A stretch of 64,000 bases of DNA from contig NZ_CP096255.1 of the NCBI RefSeq assembly GCF_011516635.5, positions 6,818,501 to 6,882,500 of the forward strand, given 5' to 3'. The notes under the pieces were generated by a model. The model was not told the origin of the DNA, ran no database searches, and worked only from the letters and a program-made list of their open reading frames with translations. Both the position numbers and the translations under genes were made by a program. This document shows positions 53,512 through 63,923 of this stretch, in pieces (position 1 is the stretch's first letter; each line of letters opens with the position of its first letter). The DNA comes from Bradyrhizobium barranii subsp. apii. GTDB taxonomy: Bacteria; Pseudomonadota; Alphaproteobacteria; Rhizobiales; Xanthobacteraceae.

Positions 53512-54220
53512 GGGTCTTACCGAGATAAATTTCCGCGACTTTCGCGTCCTGCAAAATGCTTTCGAGATCACCGCGTGCGAAAATCTTGCCGAGATGCAGC
53601 ACTGTGACGCGCTGGGCGACCTGGCGCACGAAGGCCATATCATGCTCGACGACAAGAACCGTCATGCCCTCTGCATTGAACGACTTGATCAGCTCGCCGG
53701 TCTTGAAGGTTTCCTCCGGCGACATGCCGGCAGTCGGCTCGTCCAGGAGCAGGAGCTGCGGCTTCAGCGCCAGCGCCATCCCGATCTCGAGCCATTGCTG
53801 CTGGCCATGCGACAGCGCACCCGCGAGCTTATCGCTGTCCGGCCCCAGGTTGAGCAGAGTCAGCAGGCGATCCTCCTCGGCGATGCGTTCCGCGCCGGAC
53901 AGTCGTTCCTGGAGCGCAGTCTGGATATTTTGCCGAACCGGCAGCTCCTTGAACACGCTCGGAGCCTGCATCTTGATGCTCATGCCTCGCTGCACGCGTG
54001 CGTAGGGACGCTCCTTGGTGATGTCGACGGTATCGAACAGGATGCTGCCTTGGCTCGGCGGGTAGAGACCCACGATCAGCTTGAACAATGTGCTCTTGCC
54101 GGCGCCATTGGGTCCGATCAGGCAGTGGACCTCGCCGGCGTTGACCGTGAGGTCGACGTCGGAGACTGCGGTCAATCCGCCAAAACGCTTGGATACGCCT
54201 TTGACTTCGACCAGCGCCAT
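53501..54220 (-). CDS. Amide ABC transporter ATPase (LivG/UrtD type)
   Basis: The 239-residue ATPase has Walker A GPNGAGKSTLFKLIVGLY, signature LSHGQQQWLEIGMAL and Walker B LLLLDEPTAGMSPEET. The LSHGQ version of the signature is typical of the UrtD group, which supports a urea/amide-type transporter. The gene begins 2 bp after the permease gene. It is part of the amide operon. Confidence 0.92.
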   Translation of the reverse strand: MALVEVKGVSKRFGGLTAVSDVDLTVNAGEVHCLIGPNGAGKSTLFKLIVGLYPPSQGSILFDTVDITKERPYARVQRGMSIKMQAPSVFKELPVRQNIQTALQERLSGAERIAEEDRLLTLLNLGPDSDKLAGALSHGQQQWLEIGMALALKPQLLLLDEPTAGMSPEETFKTGELIKSFNAEGMTVLVVEHDMAFVRQVAQRVTVLHLGKIFARGDLESILQDAKVAEIYLGKTHAH

Positions 54221-54222
54221 GA

Positions 54223-55299
54223 TCAGGACTCTTCCGGGTGCAAGCGACCAGCCTCCGCCATGACGGGGCTATCGTCGCGCCGCCGACGCCCGCTCCACCA
54301 GTCGGCGGCAAGCTTGCCGATGCCGAGCACAAAACCCTGCGGCGCCAGCATCACCGTGGCGAGCAGCAGCGCTCCCATCAGCACGAGTGCTGCCTGCTGG
54401 CTGTAGACCGTGATGGTCTGAAAGCCGAACAGCAGCAGGAACGATCCGACCAGAGTTGCGGTCAGATCGCTCCGTCCGGAGAAAGCCACCCATACGATGG
54501 GCATCGCCGCCGCAGGCAGGCCGATGCTGGACGGCGTGATGAATTGGCCCCAGGACGTGTACAGCGCACCACTCAGCCCTGCGAGGCCGCTGCCGATCAC
54601 GAAGGTCAGGAGCTGGTATTTCCGGACGTCATAACCCAGCATCTCGGCGCGCTGCGGGTTCTCGCGCGTCGCCACGATGACGTTGCCAATACCCGAATTC
54701 ACGAGCATGCGCAGCGCGAGATAGACGATCACGATCAGCGCGATCATGACGTAGTAGAGCGCCGATCCCTCGATATAGAAGTCGCCGACGGCGAGCGGGT
54801 CCATGCCCTTCATGCCGTTGAAGCCATTCAGCCGCGCCGGGCCGATGTGCCATTCCGGCCCCGCCGTCTGGCCGAGGAAGAAGGCAAGCACCAGCGTCGC
54901 AGACAGCGTCACGATCCCGAAGAAGATGCCGTTGATGCCCCCCCAGATCATGAAATAGCCGAGGATGCCGGCCGCCACCATCGCAAGGACAACGGACAGC
55001 GCAAGCGCGGCGATCGTTGCGGTGCCGCCGCCCATGTTAATCGCGAGCACGCCATAACCGTAACCGGCGATGCCGAAGAACAAGGTCTGGCCGAACGACA
55101 GCATCCCGCCATAGCCCCACATCAGGCAGAGGCCGAGCGCCATGAATATCCAGATCAGGAAATAGGCGAAATTCCCCACATCATAGGAGTCGGCGAACAG
55201 CGGATATGTCAGTGCGCCCGCGAGCACTGCAAGGAAGCAGGACCAGAAGATCTTGCCACGTCCGAGCGTCTGCGGACCTTCCAGCAGCTTGAACATCAC
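54223..55299 (-). CDS. Amide ABC transporter permease (LivM/UrtC type)
   Basis: The 358-residue membrane protein starts MMFKLLEGPQTLGRGKIFW. It has about eight to ten spans and the LivM/UrtC segments LCLMWGYGGMLSFGQTLFFG and ATRENPQRAEMLGYDVRKYQ (the ATPase-contacting loop). It follows the partner permease by 9 bp. It is one half of the membrane channel. Confidence 0.92.
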   Translation of the reverse strand: MMFKLLEGPQTLGRGKIFWSCFLAVLAGALTYPLFADSYDVGNFAYFLIWIFMALGLCLMWGYGGMLSFGQTLFFGIAGYGYGVLAINMGGGTATIAALALSVVLAMVAAGILGYFMIWGGINGIFFGIVTLSATLVLAFFLGQTAGPEWHIGPARLNGFNGMKGMDPLAVGDFYIEGSALYYVMIALIVIVYLALRMLVNSGIGNVIVATRENPQRAEMLGYDVRKYQLLTFVIGSGLAGLSGALYTSWGQFITPSSIGLPAAAMPIVWVAFSGRSDLTATLVGSFLLLFGFQTITVYSQQAALVLMGALLLATVMLAPQGFVLGIGKLAADWWSGRRRRDDSPVMAEAGRLHPEES

Positions 55300-55308
55300 A
55301 AATTCCCT

Positions 55309-56175
55309 TTAGCGCCCACGACGAACCAGAACGCTGGAGAGCCCCTCGGGCAACACCCGAATGATCAAAATAACGGCGACCAGCATGCCAATCTGTCCGA
55401 TGATCTGGCCGTAGCTCGCGTTCAGCGCCATTCGGATCATCGCCAGGAACACAGCGGCCGGCGCTGTTCCGAGCAGCACGTTTGCCCCTCCAATTACGAC
55501 CGTAACGAAGCTTTCGACCACGAAGGTCGCCCCCATGGTCGGGATCAGCGTCATCGTTGGCGCGTAGAGCGCCCCGCAAAGTCCGGCGAGGCCGGTGCCG
55601 ATCCCGAAGCTGATCGAATAGATTCGGCCCGTTCGCGCGCCCAGCGCCTTCGCCATCGCCGCATTCTGCATCGTCGCCCGGGCGATCACACCAAAGCGCG
55701 TCTTCATGAAAACGATGTAGAGACCGCCCAGCACGGCCACCGCGCAACCGAACAGAACCAGACGATAGGTCGAAAACGTGTAGCCGCCGATTGCGAAGCT
55801 TCCCTCGGGCGTTCCAATGCCCCGCACGGCTGAACCGACAATCAGGAGCATCGATTGCGTCACGATGAGGCTGAGCCCCCAAGTGGCGAGCAGAGAATCC
55901 AGCGGCCGCTTGTAGAAGCGCCGCACGATCAGGAACTCGACGGCGACACCGATGAGTCCCGCCGTCAGCGCGGCCAGGATCTGGGCAATCGCGAGCGGAA
56001 CGCCCAGATTCACCAGGCCGACGGTGACATAGGCGCCGCACATGATGAACTCGCCATGCGCCATATTGATGACGCCCATCATGCCGAACACGATAGCGAG
56101 ACCTGCGGCCGAGAGAATGAGGAACGCGAACACGTCGGCGAACTGATAGAATACCGAGAATACTTCAGCCGACAT
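55309..56175 (-). CDS. Amide ABC transporter permease (LivH/UrtB type)
   Basis: The 288-residue membrane protein starts MSAEVFSVFYQFADVFAFLI. GLAIVFGMMGVINMAHGEFI near the N-terminus and the loop RATMQNAAMAKALGARTGRI are LivH/UrtB hallmarks. The start at 56175 was chosen over an upstream ATG because the first hydrophobic helix begins there. It is coupled with the LivM-type gene in the operon. Confidence 0.91.
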   Translation of the reverse strand: MSAEVFSVFYQFADVFAFLILSAAGLAIVFGMMGVINMAHGEFIMCGAYVTVGLVNLGVPLAIAQILAALTAGLIGVAVEFLIVRRFYKRPLDSLLATWGLSLIVTQSMLLIVGSAVRGIGTPEGSFAIGGYTFSTYRLVLFGCAVAVLGGLYIVFMKTRFGVIARATMQNAAMAKALGARTGRIYSISFGIGTGLAGLCGALYAPTMTLIPTMGATFVVESFVTVVIGGANVLLGTAPAAVFLAMIRMALNASYGQIIGQIGMLVAVILIIRVLPEGLSSVLVRRGR

Positions 56176-56273
56176 CTTGGTCCCTTTGCCGATCCCGGCG
56201 CCGCATCGTTGCGGCGCCGGCCTTGTCCAAGAGCGCAACTCTCAATACGAGCAAAATCCGTGCCCGTCAGGCG

Positions 56274-57515
56274 TCACGATTTCTTTGGGAGATGGCTCGG
56301 CGTGTACTGGTCCTTGTCGTTCTTCTTGGTGAGATCGCAACCGATTTCGCCAAGCCAGTACGGCTGGATCGTCCCATAGTCCTTCTCGACCTTCACCTCA
56401 TGCTTCGGCCCGACCGAGATCAGGCGCATGCGGTGCGAGGTGTGCTGGCTCTTCGGATCGATGCACACCTTGCCTTCGGGAGCGTCGATGCATGCATCGC
56501 CGGTCGCGATGACCTTGCGCATGTCGTCGAGCTTGATCGACTTCGCCTTCTCGACCAGCGCCTTGTACATGTAGAGCGCATTATAGGCATTGTAGCCCAT
56601 GTCGTTGATGTAGAGCTCGTCAGGGAATTTCGCGTGCCAGCGCTTCTTGAACTCGGTAGCCTCCGGCGTGTCGATCTCCTCGAACCAGTTCGCAGTCGCA
56701 TGCATGTTGTTAAGCGCCGGCGGCTTGAACCGCTTGTGCTCGAAGCCGAGCATGACCTTGATCGACGATCCCATCGGCAGATTGAGGTTGGCCGCAGCCG
56801 CCTGCTCGAAGAATGAATCCTGGGCAGCGCCGACATTGATCGTGAGCAACCAATCCGGCTTCGCCTTCTGGATATTCTGGATGGTCTGCGCGAACTGCGA
56901 CACGCCGAGCGGAATGAACTCCTCGCCGACGACCTCGCCGCCGAGATCCTTCATGATCTTGCGGTTCCACTCGGCCGAGATTTGACCGAAATTGTAATCG
57001 GCGGCGATGACATAGACCTTCTTGCCGAACTTCTCGACCATCCATGGAATCAGCGTCGAGAATTGCTGCTCCGGCACCGCGCCCATGCTGATCATGCTGG
57101 CGTCGCAGACGCCGCCTTCATACTGGTTGGTGTAGAAGTACGGTGTCGAGGTGCGATCGACGATGGGACGCAGCGCCTCGCGCGAGGCCGAGGTGATGCC
57201 GCCGATCAGCACGTCGACCTTGTCGCGGTTGAGCAGTCGACGGCCGAACTCCTGATAGCGCGCGTTGTCGCCCTGCGGATCGAGGTGAATCAACTCGATC
57301 TGCCGACCAAGGATACCGCCGCTCTTGTTGATCTCCTCGACGGCCAGCTGAGAGCCGTGCAGCTTCGGCATGCCCATGAAGGCGAGGTCGCCTGACACGT
57401 CCTCGAGCAGACCCACCTTCAATGGCGGTTCCGCCGCCCGAGCAACACTCACCCCCGCCGCTGTACCGAGCATAGCGCCGAGCAAGACCATTCCGAGCTT
57501 ACGTCGCGAATTCAT
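56274..57515 (-). CDS. Amide ABC transporter substrate-binding protein
   Basis: The 413-residue precursor has a signal sequence (GMVLLGAMLGTAAGVSVARA). The mature protein is a type I periplasmic binding protein similar to UrtA, FmdD and AmiC: LKVGLLEDVSGDLAFMGMPK, LIHLDPQGDNARYQEFGRRL, and GGITSASREALRPIVDRTST. It binds the operon's substrate, an amide or urea-like molecule. Its fold is the same as that of the AmiC-like sensor encoded at the other end of the cluster. Confidence 0.9.
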   Translation of the reverse strand: MNSRRKLGMVLLGAMLGTAAGVSVARAAEPPLKVGLLEDVSGDLAFMGMPKLHGSQLAVEEINKSGGILGRQIELIHLDPQGDNARYQEFGRRLLNRDKVDVLIGGITSASREALRPIVDRTSTPYFYTNQYEGGVCDASMISMGAVPEQQFSTLIPWMVEKFGKKVYVIAADYNFGQISAEWNRKIMKDLGGEVVGEEFIPLGVSQFAQTIQNIQKAKPDWLLTINVGAAQDSFFEQAAAANLNLPMGSSIKVMLGFEHKRFKPPALNNMHATANWFEEIDTPEATEFKKRWHAKFPDELYINDMGYNAYNALYMYKALVEKAKSIKLDDMRKVIATGDACIDAPEGKVCIDPKSQHTSHRMRLISVGPKHEVKVEKDYGTIQPYWLGEIGCDLTKKNDKDQYTPSHLPKKS

Positions 57516-57548
57516 CGTGATATCCCCTGTTCTGAAAGCGGCTGAATG

Positions 57549-58547
57549 TCATGGCTTGAGGTAATTCTTCAGGATCGATGCGCCCATCGTGTATTTTGGG
57601 TCGACCATGTTGCCGAGGCGCATGCGGCCGGCCTGGCTGAGCAGCATGTAGGCGTCGATCTCGTCGAAGCCGTAATCGGCCGCCATCCACCGCACGAGTT
57701 CGCGATAGGCGATACGGGCCGCGTCTTCGAGTGGGCGGGCGCTGCCGATCGTCATGATGAAGTCCTTTGTCTCGAGCCGCGGCCAGGCGAAGCTCCAGTT
57801 CTTGATCAGGTCGACCTGCAGCGTGACGGTCGCGCGCTGCTCCAGCGCCACCCCGGAGAGTTCGCCGTCGCCTTGCGTCGCGTGACAGTCGCCGACGTAG
57901 AGCATCCCACCGTCGGTATGCACCGGGAAATAGATGATCGCGCCGGGGGCGACGTCGGGCAGATCCATGTTGCCGCCGTGGTAATCCGGCTGCAGCGAGG
58001 AGATCGCCTCGATCTCCGGCGAGACGCCAATGGTACCGATGAACGGCTCGTAGGGCAGCGTAATCCTGTCGTTCCAGCGCACGCCGTTCCTGTCGACATG
58101 CAGCTTCTTCACGCGCTCCGGCAATGGCGGATTGAGCAGTGCCGTCGAGCTCGTCCCGACGAGTCCGCCGAACTCAGGAATAATGCAGGTCGTGCCGGCC
58201 GGCTGCTCGCCGCGGGTCTCGACGTCGCGGATGTAGATCGCGAGGCAATCGCCCTTCTTGGCGCCCTTAACCGCGATCGGGCCGCATTGCGGGTTTAGAT
58301 AGGGAAAGTTCAGTTTGGCAGTGGGGCTGTCGCTCTCGCTGGTGAGCACACCGCCGAACGCATCCTCCGTCTCGACAACCACCACTCCGCCGGGGTCGAT
58401 CGACAGGGTCGGCTTTGCATAGGGACCGTAGACGTAGTGGAAGCCGCCCTGCTCTTCGATCGTCAGGCTATGCGTCGCCCCGGTCGCGCCCTTTGCGACT
58501 GCGCGCTTGGCCATGATCGAATTCTTCAACCAGTCTTCTGCAGACAT
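57549..58547 (-). CDS. Acetamidase/formamidase
   Basis: The 332-residue protein belongs to the FmdA family, which hydrolyses formamide or acetamide to ammonia and the acid. Segments include YVYGPYAKPTLSIDPGGVVV near the start, MDLPDVAPGAIIYFPVHTDG and GMLYVGDCHATQGDGELSG, and AYMLLSQAGRMRLGNMVDPK near the end. It precedes the binding protein gene by about 30 bp and follows the amidase gene by 17 bp. Together with the transporter it releases ammonia from imported amides as a nitrogen source. Confidence 0.92.
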   Translation of the reverse strand: MSAEDWLKNSIMAKRAVAKGATGATHSLTIEEQGGFHYVYGPYAKPTLSIDPGGVVVVETEDAFGGVLTSESDSPTAKLNFPYLNPQCGPIAVKGAKKGDCLAIYIRDVETRGEQPAGTTCIIPEFGGLVGTSSTALLNPPLPERVKKLHVDRNGVRWNDRITLPYEPFIGTIGVSPEIEAISSLQPDYHGGNMDLPDVAPGAIIYFPVHTDGGMLYVGDCHATQGDGELSGVALEQRATVTLQVDLIKNWSFAWPRLETKDFIMTIGSARPLEDAARIAYRELVRWMAADYGFDEIDAYMLLSQAGRMRLGNMVDPKYTMGASILKNYLKP

Positions 58548-58564
58548 GCGAATGGCTCCTCAAC

Positions 58565-59965
58565 TCAGATCCCGGGATGACGCTTGTGCCAGTCGGTAAC
58601 GCGCTGGAACGCATCGCCCGCGCGAACGAGGCCGGCCTCATCGAAATGACGACCGACGAACTGGAAGCCAACCGGACCGCCATTCGCGGCGAAGCCGCCG
58701 GGTAGCGTCACGGTCGGGCTTCCCGTCATGTCGAACGGGCATGTGAAGCGAAGCATGCCTGCGATCAGCGAGGCGTCCTCGCCGAGCGACGCCATCTTGC
58801 TGAGCGTGGGCGCGGCGAATGCCTGGGCCGGCACGGCGAGGAGATCGACCGATTCGAACAGAAGGCGGACGGCGCCACGAAACGCTTCGCGCCGGAGCAC
58901 GATCTTCTGATAGTCCATGCCGGACTGCTGCCGACCTAGATCGAGCAGGCCAGCGAGTGCCGGGCCGTACTCGTCCTTGCGCGCGGGATACGTGTCCTCG
59001 TGCGCGACGGCGACCTCGATGCCGCAGAGCGGGAACCAGTCGTCGATGACCGCCTTGGGATCGGGGAACGTGATCTCCTTGATCTTCGCGCCGAGATCGG
59101 CCGCTACACGCAGACCCTCGGTCAACACCTTGGCCGCATCGCCATCGGTGCCTTCGCTGGTCCAGCGCCGGTCGACACCGATCGTCACCCCGCGAAGGTC
59201 GCCGGACAAACTGGCGAGATAGTCAGGCACGGGCAGCGGAACCGACGTCGTGTCCTTGGGGTCCTGACCCGCGATCACGCCGAGGATGGCGCCGCAATCG
59301 ACCGCGCTCCTTGCCATCGGGCCGATATGATCCAGCGTCGCAGCAAGCTCGAATGCGCCGTAGCGGCTGACGCGTCCCCAGGTCGGCTTGAGCCCGGTGA
59401 CGCCATTAGCCGCGGACGGAAAGCGGATCGATCCGCCCGTATCGGTGCCGAGCGAGCCGAAGCAGAGGCCCGCCGCGGTGGCGACGCCGGAGCCGCTCGA
59501 GGATGCGCCGGGCCAGAGATCCGCGTTCCACGGGTTCTTCGGTGGATCGATCTTCGGGTGATGATCGGCGTAGGCGCCCTCGGTTTGCTGCAGCTTGCCG
59601 AGGATGATGGCGCCGGCATCTTTCAACCGCGCGACTACCGTTGCATCCTCGGTGGGACGGAAATCTCGATGAATGGTCATGCCATGGGCCGCCGGCGCGC
59701 CCTTGGCCCAGCAGAGATCCTTGACCGCCACTGGCACACCATGCAGCGGCCCCTTGATCTTTCCGGAAGCGATCTCCTTCTCGGCCGTGGCAGCGTCCGC
59801 GAGCGCCGAGTCAGCCATCACATAAGCGAAACTCTTGAGCTTGCCGTCGAGCTTCTCGATCCGCCCGAGCATCGCTTTGGTCGCTTCGACCGGCGACAGC
59901 TCCTTCGCCTGGATCTTCCGCCCGACGTCGACGAGTCCGAGATAGTGGAGATCTGTTGCCGCCAT
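58565..59965 (-). CDS. Amidase (amidase signature family)
   Basis: The 466-residue protein has the Ser-cisSer-Lys triad of this family: Lys82 in PVAVKDLC, the cis-Ser in GASSSGSG (about 155) and the nucleophile Ser179 in DTGGSIRFPS. It hydrolyses a carboxamide; the substrate is not determined. It is the first gene of the operon. The leader terminator at 60066-60108 lies about 100 bases upstream and suggests antitermination control. Confidence 0.92.
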   Translation of the reverse strand: MAATDLHYLGLVDVGRKIQAKELSPVEATKAMLGRIEKLDGKLKSFAYVMADSALADAATAEKEIASGKIKGPLHGVPVAVKDLCWAKGAPAAHGMTIHRDFRPTEDATVVARLKDAGAIILGKLQQTEGAYADHHPKIDPPKNPWNADLWPGASSSGSGVATAAGLCFGSLGTDTGGSIRFPSAANGVTGLKPTWGRVSRYGAFELAATLDHIGPMARSAVDCGAILGVIAGQDPKDTTSVPLPVPDYLASLSGDLRGVTIGVDRRWTSEGTDGDAAKVLTEGLRVAADLGAKIKEITFPDPKAVIDDWFPLCGIEVAVAHEDTYPARKDEYGPALAGLLDLGRQQSGMDYQKIVLRREAFRGAVRLLFESVDLLAVPAQAFAAPTLSKMASLGEDASLIAGMLRFTCPFDMTGSPTVTLPGGFAANGGPVGFQFVGRHFDEAGLVRAGDAFQRVTDWHKRHPGI

Positions 59966-60065
59966 CGTTCTTCATCCTCACACTCGATGTGACGCGCGGT
60001 CGTCTCCGCGCATGCGTCACCGTTCTGGCGACGCGGACGCATCGCCAGCTTCCTTGGCGGCAAAC

Positions 60066-60108
60066 GAAAAAAGCCACCCGTCCCTCCCGAATGAGGCGAC
60101 GAATGGCT
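60066..60108 (-). terminator. Leader terminator upstream of the amidase operon
   Basis: On the minus strand AGCCA...TGGCT (60104-60108 and 60072-60076) and CGTC/GACG nearer the loop form a stem followed by six T residues. It lies between the operon's promoter region and the first gene, so most transcripts would stop here unless antiterminated. The amiR-like gene at 63924 encodes a candidate antiterminator. Confidence 0.7.
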
Positions 60109-60240
60109 CAAATGCCGCGGCTATGATCTATCGCTTAGGGGCCGCAATCGAACGAAGCACTTAGTGCAAGGAGCTGGACGTCATCGGCCAGATCGGCGCA
60201 CGCGAGGTTCGACAGGTAGCCCTGTAGGAGAAAAGTCTAA

Positions 60241-61176
60241 GTGTCTGTTCCAAAACATATTGAGTCGAATGAATCGGTTGTGATTCAAGGTGAGCGGCCT
60301 GATTCGATGGGGACGCGCCGCCAATGTGGACTACCGAGAACCGTGCACGCTACGACCGCAGCCGCCTGCGCTATCCGAGCGACTTGACCGACGAGGAGTG
60401 GGCGCTGATCGCGCCTCGCATCCCGCCGGCCAAGCGCGGCGGCAACAAGCGTACGGTGGACCTGCGCGAGATTGCCAACGGGCTGATGTACATCCTGAGC
60501 ACAGGTTGCCAGTGGCGCGCGATCCCCAAGGACCTGCCGCCGCGCTCGACGCTGTATGGCTACTTCGATCTGTGGAGCTGGAACGGCACGCTCGATAAAA
60601 TTCATCACGCCCTCTATGTCGAATGTCGCGAAAGGGCCGAGCGCGAGGCTTCTCCCACCGCCGCCATCATCGATAGCCAGAGCGTGAAAAGCGCTGAAAA
60701 AGGGGGCCTCATGATCTCCATGGCTACGACGCGGGCAAGAAGATCAAGGGCAAGAAGCGGCACATTCTCGTCGACACGCAAGGCCTCTTGATGCACGCCA
60801 TCGTGCATGCGGCGGACATCCAGGATCGCGACGGCGGCGTGCTCCTGATGGCAACGTTGTTCGGCCTCTATCCCTTTCTTCTGAAGCTCTACGCCGACGG
60901 CGGATATCAAGGGCCACATTTCCAGAAGGGGCTGCGTAGCGCTCTGAAGCGCGTGAACCTCGAAATCGTCAAACGCTCCGATCAGGCTCACCGTTTCGTC
61001 GTCTTGCCCAAACGCTGGATCGTCGAGCGTACCTTTGCCTGGCTCGGGCGATGCCGAAGACTGTCCAAAGATTGGGAATGCTTCAATCACAGGGCGCTCG
61101 CCTTTCTCAAGCTGGCCTCCATCCGACTCATGCTGCGAAAGCTATGCAATCCAAGGTAATCTTTCCGGACAGACTC
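60241..61176 (+). mobile_element. IS5 family (IS427 group) element, complete
   Basis: The 936-bp element runs from GTGTCTGTTCC to GGACAGACTC with TAA on both sides (60238-60240, 61177-61179). It is the uninterrupted copy of the element at 8032-11498. It inserted between the amidase operon and the amiC-like gene, in their shared control region. Confidence 0.93.
60324..61159 (+). CDS. IS5 family transposase, two frames joined by frameshift
   Basis: The first frame (60324-60791, MWTTENRARYDRSRLRYPSD) holds the N-terminal domain, LTDEEWALIAPRIPP and IIDSQSVKSAEK. The second frame continues from the A5G5 run at 60696-60705 (RGPHDLHGYDAGKKIKGKKR) to 61159, with LVDTQG, YADGGYQG and ERTFAWLGRCRR. 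A -1 shift at the A-run joins them. The same run is present in both copies, so it is probably programmed and not damage. The fused product has the DDE catalytic residues. Confidence 0.88.
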
Positions 61177-61702
61177 TAAGTAACTGCCCATCGCATTGTC
61201 AACGATGCTCTCTGCCTAAATTTCGATAGTGCTGCGCAGCAAAACGGCAAGCCACTTGCACTGTGATCGCCGATGATGATTTCATCTTCGCGTTGCACTA
61301 CCGAAAGTCGTCAATGACAAAACCGTCTGTTCCCGTTGGCATCATCTGCTCGCAGTCCGGGCCCTATCAGGCTATGGGCCGCGAGATCCTCAAGAGCGCG
61401 ATGATGGCGGTCGACGAGATCAACAACCAGACGGAGTTCGGCTTCTCGATTGCCCCTCATATCCGCGATCCTCGCGGCATCATCTCCGAATACCATACGG
61501 TCTGCGACGATCTCATTCGCAATGTCGGCGTCGAGCACATCATCGGCTGCTACACGTCGGCGTCGCGTAAACAAGTGCTGCCGATCGTGGAACGCACCGA
61601 TCGCCTGCTCTGGTATCCTGCGCGCTATGAAGGCTTCGAGTGCTCCGACAACGTCATTTATGTCGGCGCCTCGCCCAATCACAACGTACTGCCGCTCGTC
61701 CG

Positions 61703-63129
61703 GGGATGTCCCGGGTTCTGTTGAATTTCTGAAGAGGTCGGCGTTGCCCACCTTGAGCCGGTAGGCTCGGGGTGCTGATTCCACAAAGGAGAGCAACGCC
61801 ATGACGAGAGATATCACACCGGCTGGTTGGCCGGCGACCGGGGCTGTGGAGAAATCATTTGCGGAAGTGCGAGCGAGCTTCGATCGGTTCTGCCTTGCGG
61901 CAGGAATCGAGGCGCTCGGCACGATGATGGAGGCGGATGTGACAGCGGCCTGCGGGCCGCGCCACGGTCGTGATGCGGCGCGGCGGGCGCACCGTTGGGG
62001 CCGAACGCGGGGGCGGATCGGTTTCCACGGCGGCAAGATCGAGGTCGATCGCCCGCGGGTCCGGGGCATGGACGGCCGCGAGGTCACGATCCCGAGCTGG
62101 GAAACGGCGGCGCAGGAGGACTGGCTCGGTCGCTGGGCGATGAACCTGATGCTGATCAATGTGTCGACGCGCCGGTTCGGCCGCGCCGTCCGGCTGCCCG
62201 AGGGTGACGTGCCGGCACCGCCCGGATCGGGGATTTCGAAGTCGGCGGCCTCGCGGAGGTTCGTGGCTCTGTCGGCGGCGCGGCTGGCCGACTTCATGGC
62301 TGCCGATCTGTCCGCGCTCGACCTTCTGGTGGTCCAAATCGACGGGCTGCATCTCGACGACGATCTCGTGCTGGTGGCCGCGATCGGGGTTGACGGCGAA
62401 GGCAACAAGCATCCGCTGGCGCTGGTGGAAGGGGCGACCGAGAATGCAGCAACGGTTCAGGCCCTGCTGGACAACCTGGTCTCGCGCGGGCTCGACCCGA
62501 CGGTGCCAAGACTGTTCATCGCCGACGGCGCGAAGGCGTTGTCGAAGGCGATCCGCCGCACCTTCGGTTCGGCCGCTGCGATCCAGCGCTGCCAGATCCA
62601 CAAGGCGCGCAACATCATGGAACGCCTGCCGAAAGAGCATCATGCGGCCACCCGCCGGGTGCTGCGCCAGGCCTGGGAGCTCGATGACGCCGACAAGGCT
62701 GAAAAATTGATCCGCAATCTCGCGCGTCGACTCGACCAGCAATGGCCCGGCGTTGCGGCCAGTATCCTCGAAGGCCTCGACGAAATCCTGACTGTCGTCC
62801 GGTTGAAGTTGCCGAAGGAGCTTCGCCGATCGCTCGCCTGTACCAATATCGCCGAGAACATGATGGGCACCATTCGCCGCGTCACGCGCAACGTTAAACG
62901 CTGGCGGGATGCCGGTATGGCCTTGCGATGGGTCGCGGCCGGTATGATCGAGGCCAACAAGGGCTTCCGACGATTGAAGGCGCATAAGCAATTGTCGGTT
63001 CTGCGTGCGGCCCTTCAAGCTCACCACGATCGCATGACAATCAAGTCCGTTGCCCACGTCACGAGGGCTGCGTAATATTCATTCCGGCAACGTCGACCCG
63101 ACGTAGTTCAACAGCGATCGGGACATCCC
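61703..63129 (+). mobile_element. IS256 family element
   Basis: GGGATGTCCCGGGTTCTG at the left and the complement of GGGATGTCCCGATCGCTG at the right are its inverted ends. The 11-12 bp sequence CCGCTCGTCCG(G) is found on both sides (61692-61703 and 63130-63141); the duplicated G and C runs prevent exact placement. It carries one complete transposase gene. Confidence 0.9.
61801..63075 (+). CDS. IS256 family transposase
   Basis: The 424-residue mutator-type transposase has VVQIDGLHLDDDLVLVAAIG with the first catalytic Asp, LFIADGAKALSKAIRRTFG with the second, and the RCQIHKARNIMERLPKEH and IAENMMGTIRRVTRNVKRW segments near the end. GGAGAGCAACGCC precedes the ATG. It is complete, so the element may be active. 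Confidence 0.94.
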   Translation: MTRDITPAGWPATGAVEKSFAEVRASFDRFCLAAGIEALGTMMEADVTAACGPRHGRDAARRAHRWGRTRGRIGFHGGKIEVDRPRVRGMDGREVTIPSWETAAQEDWLGRWAMNLMLINVSTRRFGRAVRLPEGDVPAPPGSGISKSAASRRFVALSAARLADFMAADLSALDLLVVQIDGLHLDDDLVLVAAIGVDGEGNKHPLALVEGATENAATVQALLDNLVSRGLDPTVPRLFIADGAKALSKAIRRTFGSAAAIQRCQIHKARNIMERLPKEHHAATRRVLRQAWELDDADKAEKLIRNLARRLDQQWPGVAASILEGLDEILTVVRLKLPKELRRSLACTNIAENMMGTIRRVTRNVKRWRDAGMALRWVAAGMIEANKGFRRLKAHKQLSVLRAALQAHHDRMTIKSVAHVTRAA

Positions 63130-63923
63130 CCGCTCGTCCGGTACGTGCTCGACAATCTGTCACGGGAGATCTTCTGCGTCGGCTCCAACTACGTTTGGAC
63201 ATGGGAGACCAATCGCGTCACCCGGGAGTTGGTCAGCGCGGCAGAGGGCCACATCCTGGCCGAACGGCTGCTCGAACTCGGCGAAAGCGCCGTCGGGCAC
63301 ATCGTCGACGAGATCGTCCGCCGTAAGCCGCCGATCGTGTTCAACACGCTGGTCGGAAGCTCGAGCTATGACTTCATTCGCGCCTTCCACGCCGGAACCA
63401 AGGCCGCCGGGCTCGAGATTCCAATGCTGAGCTGCAGCCTGTGCGAGCCGGAACTGTCGATCGTCGGACCGGCGTCGGCCGGCTGCATCACGTCATCGGC
63501 CTATTTCGAGAGCATCCGCCTGCCGGAGAACCGCGCATTCGTTGCACGCTGGAAGGCGCGCTATGGCGACGACAGCAGCCCCTCGGTCGACGGGCAGTCC
63601 GCCTATGTCGCCGTCTATCTGCTGGCGCGCGCGTTGCAGCGCGCTGGCACATCGAGTATCGCCGAGGTGCGGCGCGCCGCGGCCGGCCATCGCTACAATT
63701 CGCCGCAAGGACCGGTCTGGATCGACGGCGGCAACAATCATTGCGTCCTTACACCGCGGCTTGCCGTTTCCAATCCGCGAGGACAGTTTGATATCTTCTG
63801 GGAAGCCGACGCGCCTGTTAAGCCTGATCCTTACCTGACGCAGCTCGACGTTGCCGTCAGCCCTTCGAGGGAGACCTCGGCGGGCGGCGCATTGCCGAAC
63901 GCGCCGCATTTGCGGGTTGTAAA

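Noticed and set aside
54238..55833. 531-codon open frame antisense to the two amide permease genes
   Set aside because: His/Arg/Gln-rich composition and overlap with two well-defined permease genes show that it is not coding.
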